NCBI GenBank assembly: GCA_965277735.1
Contig: CBDIDO010000002.1
Span: 682,001 to 746,000, forward strand
DNA: 64,000 bases
From: RH-AL1 sp965277735
GTDB lineage: Bacteria > Pseudomonadota > Alphaproteobacteria > Rhizobiales > Beijerinckiaceae
Direction of reading: 5' to 3'
A program made the position numbers and the translations under genes. A model generated the notes under the pieces. The model worked only from the letters and a program-made list of their open reading frames with translations. It searched no databases and had not been told where the DNA came from. Shown piece by piece: positions 8,727-17,481 of the stretch. Every line of letters starts with the position of its first letter. Position 1 is the stretch's first letter.

Positions 8727-9662
8727 ATGCCGGACGCCGCAACTGCCGCGCTCGCGCTTGCCCTCGCCGGGACGCCGGTCCCCGCAACGCACGCGACGCT
8801 CACCTATCACACCCGCGCCGTCGACGGCGTCGACGTGTTCTATCGCGAGGCCGGCCCGCGCGACGCGCCGACGCTGCTGCTGCTGCACGGCTTCCCGTCC
8901 TCGTCGCGCCAGTTCGACTCGCTGATCCCGCTGCTCGCCGACCGCTGGCACGTGGTCGCGCCGGATTATCCCGGCTTCGGCCTCAGTGCCGCGCCATCGC
9001 CGGAGCGGTTCGCCTACACGTTCGACCATCTCGCCGATGTCGTCGACGGGCTCACCGACGCGCTCGGGCTGCATCGCTACGTGCTCTACATGAACGATTA
9101 CGGCGGCCCCGTCGGCTTCCGCCTCGCCGTGCGACATCCCGAGCGGATCGCAGCGATGATCGTGCAGAACGCCGTCGCGCACGAGGACGGGCTAGGCCCG
9201 CTGTGGGTGGCACGCAGGGCCTTCTGGGCCGACCGCACCGCGCACGAGGCGAAGGTGATCTCCGCCTTCACCTCGCTCGAGGTCGCGCGCGACCGGCACG
9301 TCGGCAGGAGCCCGCGGCCGGAGCGCTACGATCCCTCGACTTGGACCGAGGAGGTCGCGCATCTCTCGCAGCCCGGCCAGCGGCAGATCCAGGCCGACCT
9401 TTTCTACGACTACCGCACCAACGTCGCGTCCTACCCCGCCTGGCAGGCGTGGCTGGCGACGCACAAGCCGCCGCTGCTCGTTCTTTGGGGGAAGTACGAT
9501 CCGTCGTTCGAGACCGCCGAGGCGACCGCCTATCTGCGCGACGTGCCGGAGGCCGAGGTGCACATCCTCAATGCCGGGCACTTCGCCCTCGACGAGGCGG
9601 TGGACGAGATCGCGCCGCTGACGCGGCGGTTTCAGGCGAAGGTCGACCTGCAGGAGAGGTGA
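8727..9662 (+). CDS. Alpha/beta-fold hydrolase (haloalkane dehalogenase/epoxide hydrolase-like)
   Basis: A 311-residue alpha/beta hydrolase. LLLHGFPSSSRQFDSLIPLL is the oxyanion-hole segment. The nucleophile elbow LYMNDYGGPVGFRLA has Asp rather than Ser, as in haloalkane dehalogenases and epoxide hydrolases. The catalytic His is in NAGHFALDEAVDEIA near the C-terminus. The ATG at 8727 follows GGGAGA at a normal distance. No neighbour suggests a substrate. The closest functional class (dehalogenase, epoxide hydrolase or another hydrolase) cannot be decided. Confidence 0.82.
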   Translation: MPDAATAALALALAGTPVPATHATLTYHTRAVDGVDVFYREAGPRDAPTLLLLHGFPSSSRQFDSLIPLLADRWHVVAPDYPGFGLSAAPSPERFAYTFDHLADVVDGLTDALGLHRYVLYMNDYGGPVGFRLAVRHPERIAAMIVQNAVAHEDGLGPLWVARRAFWADRTAHEAKVISAFTSLEVARDRHVGRSPRPERYDPSTWTEEVAHLSQPGQRQIQADLFYDYRTNVASYPAWQAWLATHKPPLLVLWGKYDPSFETAEATAYLRDVPEAEVHILNAGHFALDEAVDEIAPLTRRFQAKVDLQER

Positions 9663-9722
9663 CGCGGCCGGCTTACAAGCGCCACCATCTTCGGGCCTTT
9701 GCGAGCGCAAATCGAGGCTCTC

Positions 9723-12137
9723 ATGATGCAAAGCGCCCTCCGCCCACTCACCGCCGCGCTGCTGGCGATTGCCCTCGCCGGCCCGCTGCGGGCCGAGCCG
9801 GCGCCCGCCTATACCAACCGCCTCGCCGCCTCCTCCGACCCGTATCTGCGCCTGCATGCGCACAATCCGGTCGACTGGTACCCGTGGGGGCCGGAGGCCT
9901 TCGCCAAGGCCAAGGCGCAGGGCAAGCCGATCTTCCTCTCGATCGGCTATTCGACCTGCTATTGGTGCCATGTCGCGGAAAAGGAGATCTACTCCAATCC
10001 GGAGATCGCGGCGCTGATGAACGAGTGGTTCGTCAACATCAAGGTCGATCGCGAGCAGCGGCCGGACGTCGACCATCTCTACATCATCGCGACCGAGATC
10101 CTCACGCAGCATGGTGCGTGGCCCAACAATCTGTTCCTGACGCCGGATGGCCGCCCGTTCTACGCCGGCAGTTACTTTCCGCCCAAGGACGATGGCGACA
10201 CGCCGGGATTTCCAAAGGTGCTCGCCGCGATCCACGACCTCTGGGCGAACCACCGCGCCGACAAGGTCGAGCCCGCTGCAGACGACGTGTTCCAGGCGCT
10301 GCGTCACGTCGCCGCCGGGCAGGCGGCGAAGCCGGTGCCGGTCACGCCCGACGCGTGGCTGAAGACGGCGAGCGCCGGCCTGCTCAAATCGATCGACCCG
10401 GTCAACGGCGGCCTCGGCGCGCCGACCTCCGGCCCGAAATTCCCGCAGGCGCCGGCGCTCGATCTCCTGCTCGCGGCCGCCAACATCGACCACGACGACG
10501 CAGCACGCGACGCGTTGCAGAAGACGCTCGACGCCATGGCGCTCGGCGGCATCCACGATCAGATCGGCGGCGGCTTTCATCGCTACGCCACCGAGCCGAC
10601 CTGGACGATCCCGCATTTCGAGAAGATGCTGTCGGACAACGCGCAGCTGCTCTCGCTCACCGCACAGGCGCATGCGCTGACGAAGTCGCCACTGCTCGCC
10701 GCAACTGCGCGCGACACGGCCGCCTATCTGACGCGCGACATGCAGGCGCCGGACGGCGGCTTCTACACCGCGCAGGACGCCGAGATCGGCGGGGTCGAGG
10801 GTGCCGATTATCTCTGGACGCGGCCTGAGATAGAGGCGGCGCTGGGTAAGGCCGCCACCGAGACATTCTTGGCCGTCTACGACATCGCGGCGATGCCCGA
10901 TGCACCGCCCTTCGGCGACCCGAATGCGGCCGCACCGCAGGGGGGCGTGCTGCGCGCGCGCCTGCCGCTCGACGAGACGCTGAAGCGCGCCGGCGCCACG
11001 AACGCGGCGGCGATGCTGGCCGCGCTCGCACCGGAGCGTGCCAAGCTCCTAGTCGTGCGGCGCGCGCGACCGCAGCCGGCGACCGACACCAAGATCGTAA
11101 CGGGCCTGAACGGGCTCGCGATCGGCGCCTTGGCGCGTGCGGCCGGCGAGCTCGGCGCGCCGAAGCTGAACGCGGCTGCGGAGAAGGCGGCGACGCGCCT
11201 CTGGCAAGACGCCTACGATGCGAAGACCGGCCTGCTCCGCCACGAAATCATCGACGCCAAGGCCGAGGTCGATGGCTTCCTCGAGGATTACGCCATGCTG
11301 GGCGACGGCTTCCTCGACCTCGCCAAAGCGGACGGGGAGGAGTCATCGGACGGCGAACAGCCGTCGAGCGCCGACGACTCATGGAACGCGCGGGCGGCGA
11401 TGCTCGCCGATGCGATGCTGAAGCGCTTCGCCAGCGACGACGGACGACTCTCCGGCGGATCGAGCGGCAACCTGCCGCTGGCGCTCGGCGACGATGCCGA
11501 TGGCGATGTGCCTTCGGCCACGTCAGCCGCTCTCGACCTGCTCGCGCGGCTTGGCCGGACACGTGGCGGGGCGCGCTTCGCCGCTGCGGCGGCGCGCCTC
11601 GCGGTCGCCACCAGCGGACGCATCGCCGCGCGTCCCACCGCCTGGCCCAGCGCGATCGCAGCGCTGGCCCGCGCACCGATCCCAGCGACGGCACTCGCCG
11701 CGGTAGCGGCGAAGACGCCGACCACTGTCGCCACCACCGCGCCGGCGATACCCCATGTGCCGTCGACTGCGGACCACGTCCATGCGTCGGCGAGCGTCGA
11801 CGGCGACGCGATCCGGGTGTCTCTCGATGTCGACCCCGGCTTCCACATCAACGCCCACCATCCCTCGTTCGACTATCTCGTGCCGACCGACCTCGCGCTC
11901 GTAGGGTTGATGCCGACCGCGATCGAATATCCGAAGGCCGAGCACTTCGCGGCGTCCTTCGCCAAGGACGGTCTCGACGTCTACGAGGGAAAGGTGCCGC
12001 TCGTCGCGCATTTCCCCGCCGGCGCGCTCTCCGGCGTGATGGCGGTCGATGGCAAGGTGACCGTGCAGGCCTGCGACGCTCAGACCTGCCTGCCGCCCGC
12101 CACGCTCGCGATCAGCGCCGCCAATCCGGGGCGCTAG
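9723..12137 (+). CDS. YyaL/DUF255-type thioredoxin-domain protein fused to a DsbD-alpha-like domain
   Basis: An 804-residue protein. A probable signal peptide (MMQSALRPLTAALLAIALAG) leads into the DUF255 thioredoxin-like domain with HNPVDWYPWGPEAF, a CYWC motif in TCYWCHVAEKEIYSN, and NIKVDREQRPDVDHLY. A long (alpha/alpha)6-type glycosidase-like region follows (GGGFHRYATEPTWTIPHFEKMLSDN). The last 120 residues or so (SLDVDPGFHINAHHPS, CDAQTCLPPA) resemble the periplasmic N-terminal domain of DsbD. The family is related to spermatogenesis-associated protein 20 and its function is unsettled; a periplasmic thiol-redox role is inferred from the CxxC, signal peptide and fused domain. Confidence 0.82.
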   Translation: MMQSALRPLTAALLAIALAGPLRAEPAPAYTNRLAASSDPYLRLHAHNPVDWYPWGPEAFAKAKAQGKPIFLSIGYSTCYWCHVAEKEIYSNPEIAALMNEWFVNIKVDREQRPDVDHLYIIATEILTQHGAWPNNLFLTPDGRPFYAGSYFPPKDDGDTPGFPKVLAAIHDLWANHRADKVEPAADDVFQALRHVAAGQAAKPVPVTPDAWLKTASAGLLKSIDPVNGGLGAPTSGPKFPQAPALDLLLAAANIDHDDAARDALQKTLDAMALGGIHDQIGGGFHRYATEPTWTIPHFEKMLSDNAQLLSLTAQAHALTKSPLLAATARDTAAYLTRDMQAPDGGFYTAQDAEIGGVEGADYLWTRPEIEAALGKAATETFLAVYDIAAMPDAPPFGDPNAAAPQGGVLRARLPLDETLKRAGATNAAAMLAALAPERAKLLVVRRARPQPATDTKIVTGLNGLAIGALARAAGELGAPKLNAAAEKAATRLWQDAYDAKTGLLRHEIIDAKAEVDGFLEDYAMLGDGFLDLAKADGEESSDGEQPSSADDSWNARAAMLADAMLKRFASDDGRLSGGSSGNLPLALGDDADGDVPSATSAALDLLARLGRTRGGARFAAAAARLAVATSGRIAARPTAWPSAIAALARAPIPATALAAVAAKTPTTVATTAPAIPHVPSTADHVHASASVDGDAIRVSLDVDPGFHINAHHPSFDYLVPTDLALVGLMPTAIEYPKAEHFAASFAKDGLDVYEGKVPLVAHFPAGALSGVMAVDGKVTVQACDAQTCLPPATLAISAANPGR

Positions 12138-12161
12138 CGCTCAGCTCTCGCGGAGACACGC

Positions 12162-13223
12162 ATGCACTGGACCCCCCTGACCCTCTCGACCCCTGTCCGC
12201 ACATACGTCTTCGGCGGCACGCGCATCGCCGATCGTTTTGGCCGCGACGACATCCGCGGGCATATCGCGGAGACGTGGGAAGTGAGCGACGTCGACGGCT
12301 CGATCGGCGAAATCGTCGACGGACCGTTCGCTGGCAAGAGCCTGCGCGAACTGACGCTCGCACACTCCGACGAGATCGTCGGCCAGGGCTGGCGCGGCCA
12401 GCACTTCCCGATCCTCACCAAGTTCCTCGATGCCTCGAACCTGCTGCCGGTGCATCTCCACGCCGACGATGAAACCGCGCGCCGGCTCGAGGCGGCACCG
12501 CACGGCAAGACCGAAGCCTGGCACATCCTCGACGCCGCGCCGGGCGCCTCGGCGTTGATCGGCACCAAGCCCGGCGTCGACGCCGCGACCTTGCGCGATG
12601 CGCTGCTGCGGGAGGATTTCGATTCGGTGATGCGCCGCCTGCCGATCCGCGCCGGCGAGACGATCTACGTACCAGGCGGCACGCTGCACACGTTCGGCCC
12701 GGACACGCTGATCTACGAGATTCAGCAGACGGCCGACATCGGCCAGCACGCGATGACCTGGCGGCTCGACGGCTCGACCATCCCGCCGGACGAGCGCGCG
12801 CAAAACATCGACAGGCTGATCGCGCAATGGCGCCCGGAACCGCGGCCGCTGCCGCGCCTGCCGCTGCAGATCGTCGCCGGCCCGGATGCCGACCGCGCGA
12901 TTTGCTGCGCCGGCCCCTATTTCGCGCTGGAGCGCTGGCGCGTCGGCTCGGGCGCGCGCCTCACGCACCATTTCGACAGTGCGCTGATCGTGAGCAACGT
13001 CGGCATACCGGCAACCGTGCACGCGGGCGCGACGCGCCGGCTCGCGTCCGGCCGCTCGCTGTTGCTGCCGGCCGCAATCGGCGAGCTGGTTATTGAAGGA
13101 CCAGCCGACGTGCTGGTCGGCTATCTGCCGAAGCTCGATCGCGACATCCGCGAGCCGCTGCGACGCGCCGGTTTCGGCGAGGCCGCAATCGCCGGTCTCG
13201 GCGAGATGGGCGGCGGCGTCTAG
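12162..13223 (+). CDS. manA: Class I mannose-6-phosphate isomerase-like protein
   Basis: A 353-residue cupin enzyme of the type I phosphomannose isomerase family, interconverting fructose-6-P and mannose-6-P. Metal-binding segments are LDASNLLPVHLHADDE and GETIYVPGGTLHTFGPDTLIYEIQQTADI; the product would feed GDP-mannose and polysaccharide synthesis. It follows the YyaL-type gene by 24 bp on the same strand and converges with fliQ with a 4 bp overlap. Some proteins of this group lack proven isomerase activity, so the exact reaction is inferred. Confidence 0.82.
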   Translation: MHWTPLTLSTPVRTYVFGGTRIADRFGRDDIRGHIAETWEVSDVDGSIGEIVDGPFAGKSLRELTLAHSDEIVGQGWRGQHFPILTKFLDASNLLPVHLHADDETARRLEAAPHGKTEAWHILDAAPGASALIGTKPGVDAATLRDALLREDFDSVMRRLPIRAGETIYVPGGTLHTFGPDTLIYEIQQTADIGQHAMTWRLDGSTIPPDERAQNIDRLIAQWRPEPRPLPRLPLQIVAGPDADRAICCAGPYFALERWRVGSGARLTHHFDSALIVSNVGIPATVHAGATRRLASGRSLLLPAAIGELVIEGPADVLVGYLPKLDRDIREPLRRAGFGEAAIAGLGEMGGGV

Positions 13224-13486
13224 AACCCGTGCTGGATGTGGGCGTAGACTTCCTCGGTGAAGGCGAAGATCTGCGCGCCGATGAACGAGGCGGTGAGCGC
13301 CGTGATCGCCAGGACCGCGACGATCTTCGGCACGAAGGTCAGCGTCATCTCCTGGATCTGCGTCAGCGCCTGGAACAGCGCAACGACGAGCCCGACCGCC
13401 ATCGCGGCGCCCACGGCGGGCCCCGCCGCGGTCATCACCGCCCAGATGGCGTGGCGGGTGATCTCGAGGGCGTCGGCCTCGTTCAT
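13220..13486 (-). CDS. fliQ: Flagellar export gate protein FliQ
   Basis: An 88-residue protein with two hydrophobic helices (about residues 15-40 and 48-75) and the FliQ/SpaQ pattern AIWAVMTAAGPAVGAAMAVGLVVALFQALTQIQEMTLTFVPK. It is a component of the membrane export gate of the flagellar type III apparatus. It is the last flagellar gene of the block; in many relatives flhA and fliR follow directly, but here a manA-like gene comes next on the opposite strand. Confidence 0.92.
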   Translation of the reverse strand: MNEADALEITRHAIWAVMTAAGPAVGAAMAVGLVVALFQALTQIQEMTLTFVPKIVAVLAITALTASFIGAQIFAFTEEVYAHIQHGF

Positions 13487-13512
13487 TCGATTTCCCTCAA
13501 GGCGACGCGGCG

Positions 13513-13953
13513 CTAGCTGATCGTCACGCCGCTGCCGAGCGCCAGCGTCCCGCCGTTCGCGAGCGTCGCGGTGATCGTGCCGTCGCTGCCGATCGAGGCG
13601 GAGGTGACCTTGCCGGAGACCGAGCCGTCGGCCGAGGTCACGGTGCGGCCGATCGCGGTGTCGGCCTGCTGCAGCGCGTTCGTCGTGATCATCGTGTCGA
13701 GCTTCTGGTTCGTCTGAACCGTCTGGCCCACGGCCGAGAACGAGGCGATCTGGCTGAGGTATTGCGTCGGGTCCGTCGGGTTGGTCGGATCCTGGTTCTG
13801 CAGCTCGGCGACGAGCAGCTTGAGGAAGCTGTTGTAATCGACCGTGGCGCTGGCCGACGCCGCCGCATCCGTGGCGCTCGCAGACGTCGTCGACGCGCTG
13901 GTCGCGGTCGACGCCACCGCGGTCGGTACCGTACTCGTGGAAGTCACCTGCAT
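13513..13953 (-). CDS. flgD: Flagellar hook assembly scaffold FlgD
   Basis: A 146-residue FlgD, short as in rhizobia. The conserved core reads YNSFLKLLVAELQNQDPTNPTDPTQYLSQIASFSAVGQ, the hook-cap signature. The C-terminal part is a small beta-rich region (VTSADGSVSGKV). A Ser/Thr/Ala-rich N-terminus probably carries the export signal. It lies between flbT and fliQ. It caps the growing hook while FlgE is polymerised. Confidence 0.92.
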   Translation of the reverse strand: MQVTSTSTVPTAVASTATSASTTSASATDAAASASATVDYNSFLKLLVAELQNQDPTNPTDPTQYLSQIASFSAVGQTVQTNQKLDTMITTNALQQADTAIGRTVTSADGSVSGKVTSASIGSDGTITATLANGGTLALGSGVTIS

Positions 13954-14016
13954 GTCTCGCGTCCCCGGCGCACCCTTGCGTTCACGCTAGGATGCAAGCC
14001 TTTCGCGAGGCTGGAG

Positions 14017-14421
14017 TCAGGACGCGATGGCGAGCGCGGCAGCGGGAGTCATCAGCGCATCGTCGTGCGCGAAGGCGCCGCGCAGGCCCTTCAGCGCATC
14101 GTAATTGCGACCGTCAGCGACCTGGTCCCGCGTGGCGCGCAGCACGGCGAGCACGGCGGCGTCGTCGTAGGCCTCGAGCATGCCCGCGAGGCTCGCGTCG
14201 AACAGGCCGCGTGCCGCCTTCGTTTCGGCCGGGCTCATCAGCATCGTCTGCACGATGAAATAGAGCTGGCGGAGCGGGCTCGTTGCCCTGTCGGGCTGCA
14301 TCACGTGCGCCTCGAGAAGGAAGGTCGCGTCGTTCATCAGCTCGAGGCTGACCTTGCGGTCGGCCTTGATGACGGCACCGTTAAGGAAGAGCCGTTCGCC
14401 GGCGCGGAGCGTGATGTGCAT
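14017..14421 (-). CDS. flbT: Flagellin synthesis post-transcriptional regulator FlbT
   Basis: A 134-residue protein with the FlbT pattern LRAGERLFLNGAVIKADRKVSLELMNDATFLLEAHVM and LRQLYFIVQTMLM. In Caulobacter FlbT binds flagellin mRNA and destabilises it, opposing FlaF; in rhizobia its effect varies. It lies 7 bp after flaF in the same operon, the arrangement that defines this regulatory pair in alphaproteobacteria. Confidence 0.93.
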   Translation of the reverse strand: MHITLRAGERLFLNGAVIKADRKVSLELMNDATFLLEAHVMQPDRATSPLRQLYFIVQTMLMSPAETKAARGLFDASLAGMLEAYDDAAVLAVLRATRDQVADGRNYDALKGLRGAFAHDDALMTPAAALAIAS

Positions 14422-14428
14422 GGGGCCC

Positions 14429-14776
14429 TCAGTTCAGGCCGTCGCGCACGATCGCGCAGATGTCGGCGATGCCGGCGTAGTTGGTGGACCGACCGAGCCG
14501 GATCGCTTCCGCCTCTTTCAGGATCCAGATGCCGATCGAGATCAGGCTCGCGCGCAGCGTCTCGGGCAGCGCGTTGTCGTCCTTGGCCAGCTCGCGCATG
14601 AGGATCATCCATAGCTCGCGCGTCAGATGCAGCGCGCGCACGCCGTCGATCGACGGCGACGACAGGCTGGCGGCGCTGCGCAGCAAGGTCACGACCTTGT
14701 CGAGCGCCCCGGCCTCGACCCGGCGCGCCTCCTGCTGATCGTCTTCGAGAACTTCGGCATACGAAAACTGGTACAT
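14429..14776 (-). CDS. flaF: Flagellin regulator/chaperone FlaF
   Basis: A 115-residue, mostly helical protein starting MYQFSYAEVLEDDQQEARRVE and containing SIDGVRALHLTRELWMILMRELAKDDNALPETLRASLISIGIWILKEAE, the FlaF family core. FlaF promotes flagellin translation and secretion and works with FlbT. It lies 3 bp after flgL and 7 bp before flbT, so coupled translation is likely. Confidence 0.93.
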   Translation of the reverse strand: MYQFSYAEVLEDDQQEARRVEAGALDKVVTLLRSAASLSSPSIDGVRALHLTRELWMILMRELAKDDNALPETLRASLISIGIWILKEAEAIRLGRSTNYAGIADICAIVRDGLN

Positions 14777-14779
14777 GGG

Positions 14780-15802
14780 CTACCCGGCTGTGAGGTAATT
14801 GACGAGACTGAGCTGTTGCAGACGAGAGGTGAGCGAGTACGACGCCTCGAGCTGCGTCTGCAGCTGTGTCACTTGGCTCGACAGCGCATAGGCGTCGACA
14901 CTGTCGAGGTTGCTGGCGCTCGACGAGAGCAGCGTCGTCTGCGCGCCGATCTGCGTGTTGGCCTGCGAGATCGCCGATTGCGTGACGCCGACGCCCGCCT
15001 GGACGTTGGTCAGGCCGGCGATGCCGGTGCTCACCAGGTTCGCGGCGGTTGAGACGACCTCCGCGGTGGCGTTCGCGCTCATGTTGTCGCCGGTGAACTC
15101 GGCGAGCATCGTGTAGGCCTGGGCCATCGTCTGGAACGTGCCCTGGTTCGCGCTGACCGAGGTCGTCGCCGTCTGCCCCGGTGCGATGTTGGTCGACATC
15201 GTCTGCGACGAGGCGGCCGACCAGGCGCTCCCCGAAAAGAGCGACGTGAAGCTGCTGCTGCTGAGGAACGACTTCATCTGGTCGCTCGTGAGCGTGCTCG
15301 CGTCGAGACCATTGGTGGTGAGATATTGCTGGAAGGCGCTCGCGGCGGCATTTGACGTCGCCGTGGAGTCGGCGATCGGCGTCGTTTGGGTGGCGGTCCC
15401 ACCAAACACGAACTGGCCTCCCGCCGAGGTGTTGAGCTGCCCGATAAAGCCTTCCAACGCCCCCTGCGCGGTCGCGGCGAGGCCCGTTGTCGGCGTGCCG
15501 GCACTCTGGGCGCTCGTCAGCGTCGCCGACAGGCTCTGCGCCGTCGACTGCATCGAGGTGAGCGCCGTATTAGTGGCGGACAGCCGCGTCGAGGCGACCG
15601 CATTCGTCTGCGTGTAGGTGTTCAGCGAGTCGACGTTCGAGCGCAGCGACAGCAGCTGGCCGGTGCCGCCACCGAGCTGGAGGCCGATATCGGCGTAGGT
15701 CCCGCTCGAGACCTCGGTCTGCGCCTGGGTCAGCGCCGACTGCGCCTGAAGGATCGACGACCGCAGCGGCGACGTCAGGGATGAAGTGGAGATATAGGTC
15801 AC
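14780..15802 (-). CDS. flgL: Hook-filament junction protein FlgL
   Basis: A 340-residue flagellin-like protein starting at a GTG. The N-terminal coiled coil (SSLTSPLRSSILQAQSALTQAQTEVSSG) and C-terminal coiled coil (QTTLLSSSASNLDSVDAYALSSQVTQLQTQLEASYSLTSRLQQLSLVNYL) have the D0/D1 pattern of FlgL, while the middle is Ser/Thr/Ala rich. It joins hook and filament together with FlgK, whose gene is directly upstream (33 bp gap). Confidence 0.92.
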   Translation of the reverse strand: MTYISTSSLTSPLRSSILQAQSALTQAQTEVSSGTYADIGLQLGGGTGQLLSLRSNVDSLNTYTQTNAVASTRLSATNTALTSMQSTAQSLSATLTSAQSAGTPTTGLAATAQGALEGFIGQLNTSAGGQFVFGGTATQTTPIADSTATSNAAASAFQQYLTTNGLDASTLTSDQMKSFLSSSSFTSLFSGSAWSAASSQTMSTNIAPGQTATTSVSANQGTFQTMAQAYTMLAEFTGDNMSANATAEVVSTAANLVSTGIAGLTNVQAGVGVTQSAISQANTQIGAQTTLLSSSASNLDSVDAYALSSQVTQLQTQLEASYSLTSRLQQLSLVNYLTAG

Positions 15803-15835
15803 GCTTTTACGCCCTTACGCTCCGGCCCGATCGGC

Positions 15836-17326
15836 TCAGTTGAACGCCTGCAGCAACGTCGAATACATTGTGTTCACGGTGTTCATCAGCTGCGCCGAGG
15901 CCTGGTAGGCGTGCTCGACGTCGAGCATGCGCGACATCTCGTCGTCGAGATTGACGCCCGTCGCGTTCGACAAGGCCGTCGTTGTCGAGCTTACGAGAGA
16001 GCTGTTGTAGGTCGACTGGTTCGTCGCGCTTTGCCGCTGCGTCTCGAGCCAGCTGACCGAGGAGGCCGCGTAGCTGGCGAGGCTCCCGGTGGCGGCGCCC
16101 CCGGAGCTCGAATTGAAGCTCTGGTTCGCGCTCATCGCCGTGACGAGCTGATTGAGGCGCGTCGTGTAGCCCGTGTCGCTGGGCGTAAGGTTGGAGGTGA
16201 AGCCGCTGCCGGCGATGCCGCCGTCGCGCAGCAGCGTGACGTTGCCGCCCTGCGAGGGATCGACGCTGGCGTTGATCGTGATCGACGCCGCGAGCCCCGT
16301 CGTGTTGGACGCGGTCGGCAGGCCGCTGAGCCCCGTCGCCGTGAACAGACCCGCGGCCGTTGGCGTGGTGCTGCCGGTTGGGCTCTCGGCGAATGTCGTG
16401 ATCAGGCTCGATGCCACCTGGTCGAGCTGGTTCTGGTAGGCGACGCTGGTCGTGTCGCGCAGCGTGGCAAGCCCGGCGAGCGCGCCCGACTGGATCGGCA
16501 TGACCGCCGACGCGCCGGTCACCGGCACGCCGTCGACCGTCACCGCCTGCCCCGTCGTACCGGCGGTATAGGTGTTCGTCGGCGTCATCGAGACCGTGCG
16601 TGCGGTGGTCTCGAAGAGCGTGGCGCCGCTGTCGGTGTAGATCGACATGCCGCCACCCGGCGTGTTGGTGGTGGTGATGCCGATCTCGTTAGACAGCTGC
16701 TTGAGGATGCCGTCGCGCGTGTCCTGGGCGTTCGTCGTGTCGGCGCCGCTGCGCGTGCCGATAACAATCTGCGTGTTGACGGTCTGGAATTGCGCGAGCA
16801 GCGAATTGATCGTCTTCACGGCGCTGGACATGTCGCTGTCCGCCTGCGCGCGGACCGACTGCACCGAGGCCGAGGCCTGGTTCAGGTTGCTCGCGAGCGA
16901 CTGGGCGGCGGAGACGGCCGCCGTGCCGAGCGCCGACTGGTCCGGCGAGGCCGCATATTGCTGCAGGGCGTTCTGGAGGGCCGAGATCAGCGTCGCGGGC
17001 GAATTGTCGGTAGCCGTCGTCGTGCCGGTCGAGGAGGTCGTGTCGAGTGCGAGCGTCCCGGCGAGAGTCGTCAGGCCGTTGTTCATCGCGGTGCTCGAGC
17101 TCGACGCCGATTGCGCGTTGAGCAGGCTCGTCATCAGCGCCGCGCTCGTCGCGCGCTGCGTGGCCCCCGGCGTGACGTAGCCCGATGCCGAGCTGATCGT
17201 GCCGGCGCTCTCGAGCGAATAGTCCGGGTTGCTGACGTTGGCGATGTTCTTGGAGATCAGCGCCGACTGCGCCGAAGTATTGGCAAGGGCGGATTGCGCG
17301 ATGCCCAAAGCACTCGACAAACTCAT
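15836..17326 (-). CDS. flgK: Hook-filament junction protein FlgK (HAP1)
   Basis: A 496-residue protein. The N-terminus (MSLSSALGIAQSALANTSAQ, then SKNIANVSNPDYSLE) carries the ANVxNPxY axial-protein motif, and the C-terminus NLDDEMSRMLDVEHAYQASAQLMNTVNTMYSTLLQAFN is the FlgK signature. It forms the first junction layer on the hook. The gene follows flgE after a 155 bp gap containing a hairpin, so flgK-flgL-flaF-flbT-flgD-fliQ may have its own promoter as well as read-through from flgE. Confidence 0.93.
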   Translation of the reverse strand: MSLSSALGIAQSALANTSAQSALISKNIANVSNPDYSLESAGTISSASGYVTPGATQRATSAALMTSLLNAQSASSSSTAMNNGLTTLAGTLALDTTSSTGTTTATDNSPATLISALQNALQQYAASPDQSALGTAAVSAAQSLASNLNQASASVQSVRAQADSDMSSAVKTINSLLAQFQTVNTQIVIGTRSGADTTNAQDTRDGILKQLSNEIGITTTNTPGGGMSIYTDSGATLFETTARTVSMTPTNTYTAGTTGQAVTVDGVPVTGASAVMPIQSGALAGLATLRDTTSVAYQNQLDQVASSLITTFAESPTGSTTPTAAGLFTATGLSGLPTASNTTGLAASITINASVDPSQGGNVTLLRDGGIAGSGFTSNLTPSDTGYTTRLNQLVTAMSANQSFNSSSGGAATGSLASYAASSVSWLETQRQSATNQSTYNSSLVSSTTTALSNATGVNLDDEMSRMLDVEHAYQASAQLMNTVNTMYSTLLQAFN

Positions 17327-17448
17327 CTAACCCGACCCGCGCTACTTTCGACGCCAACCGCCGAACGAGATCAGACTGCACGGAAAAGATGGATAGACAG
17401 TTTACCGCGTTTCCTAACCGTAAGAATTGAAAGCTGATTCACCACAAC

Positions 17449-17471
17449 GGGGCGGCGAGTGCCGCCGCCCC
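17449..17471 (-). terminator. GC-rich hairpin downstream of flgE
   Basis: An inverted repeat GGGGCGGC / GCCGCCCC with a 7-base loop lies 10-33 bp beyond the flgE stop. No T-run follows on the minus strand, so it may attenuate or protect the 3' end rather than terminate fully. Confidence 0.35.
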
Positions 17472-17481
17472 TCACCTATCG

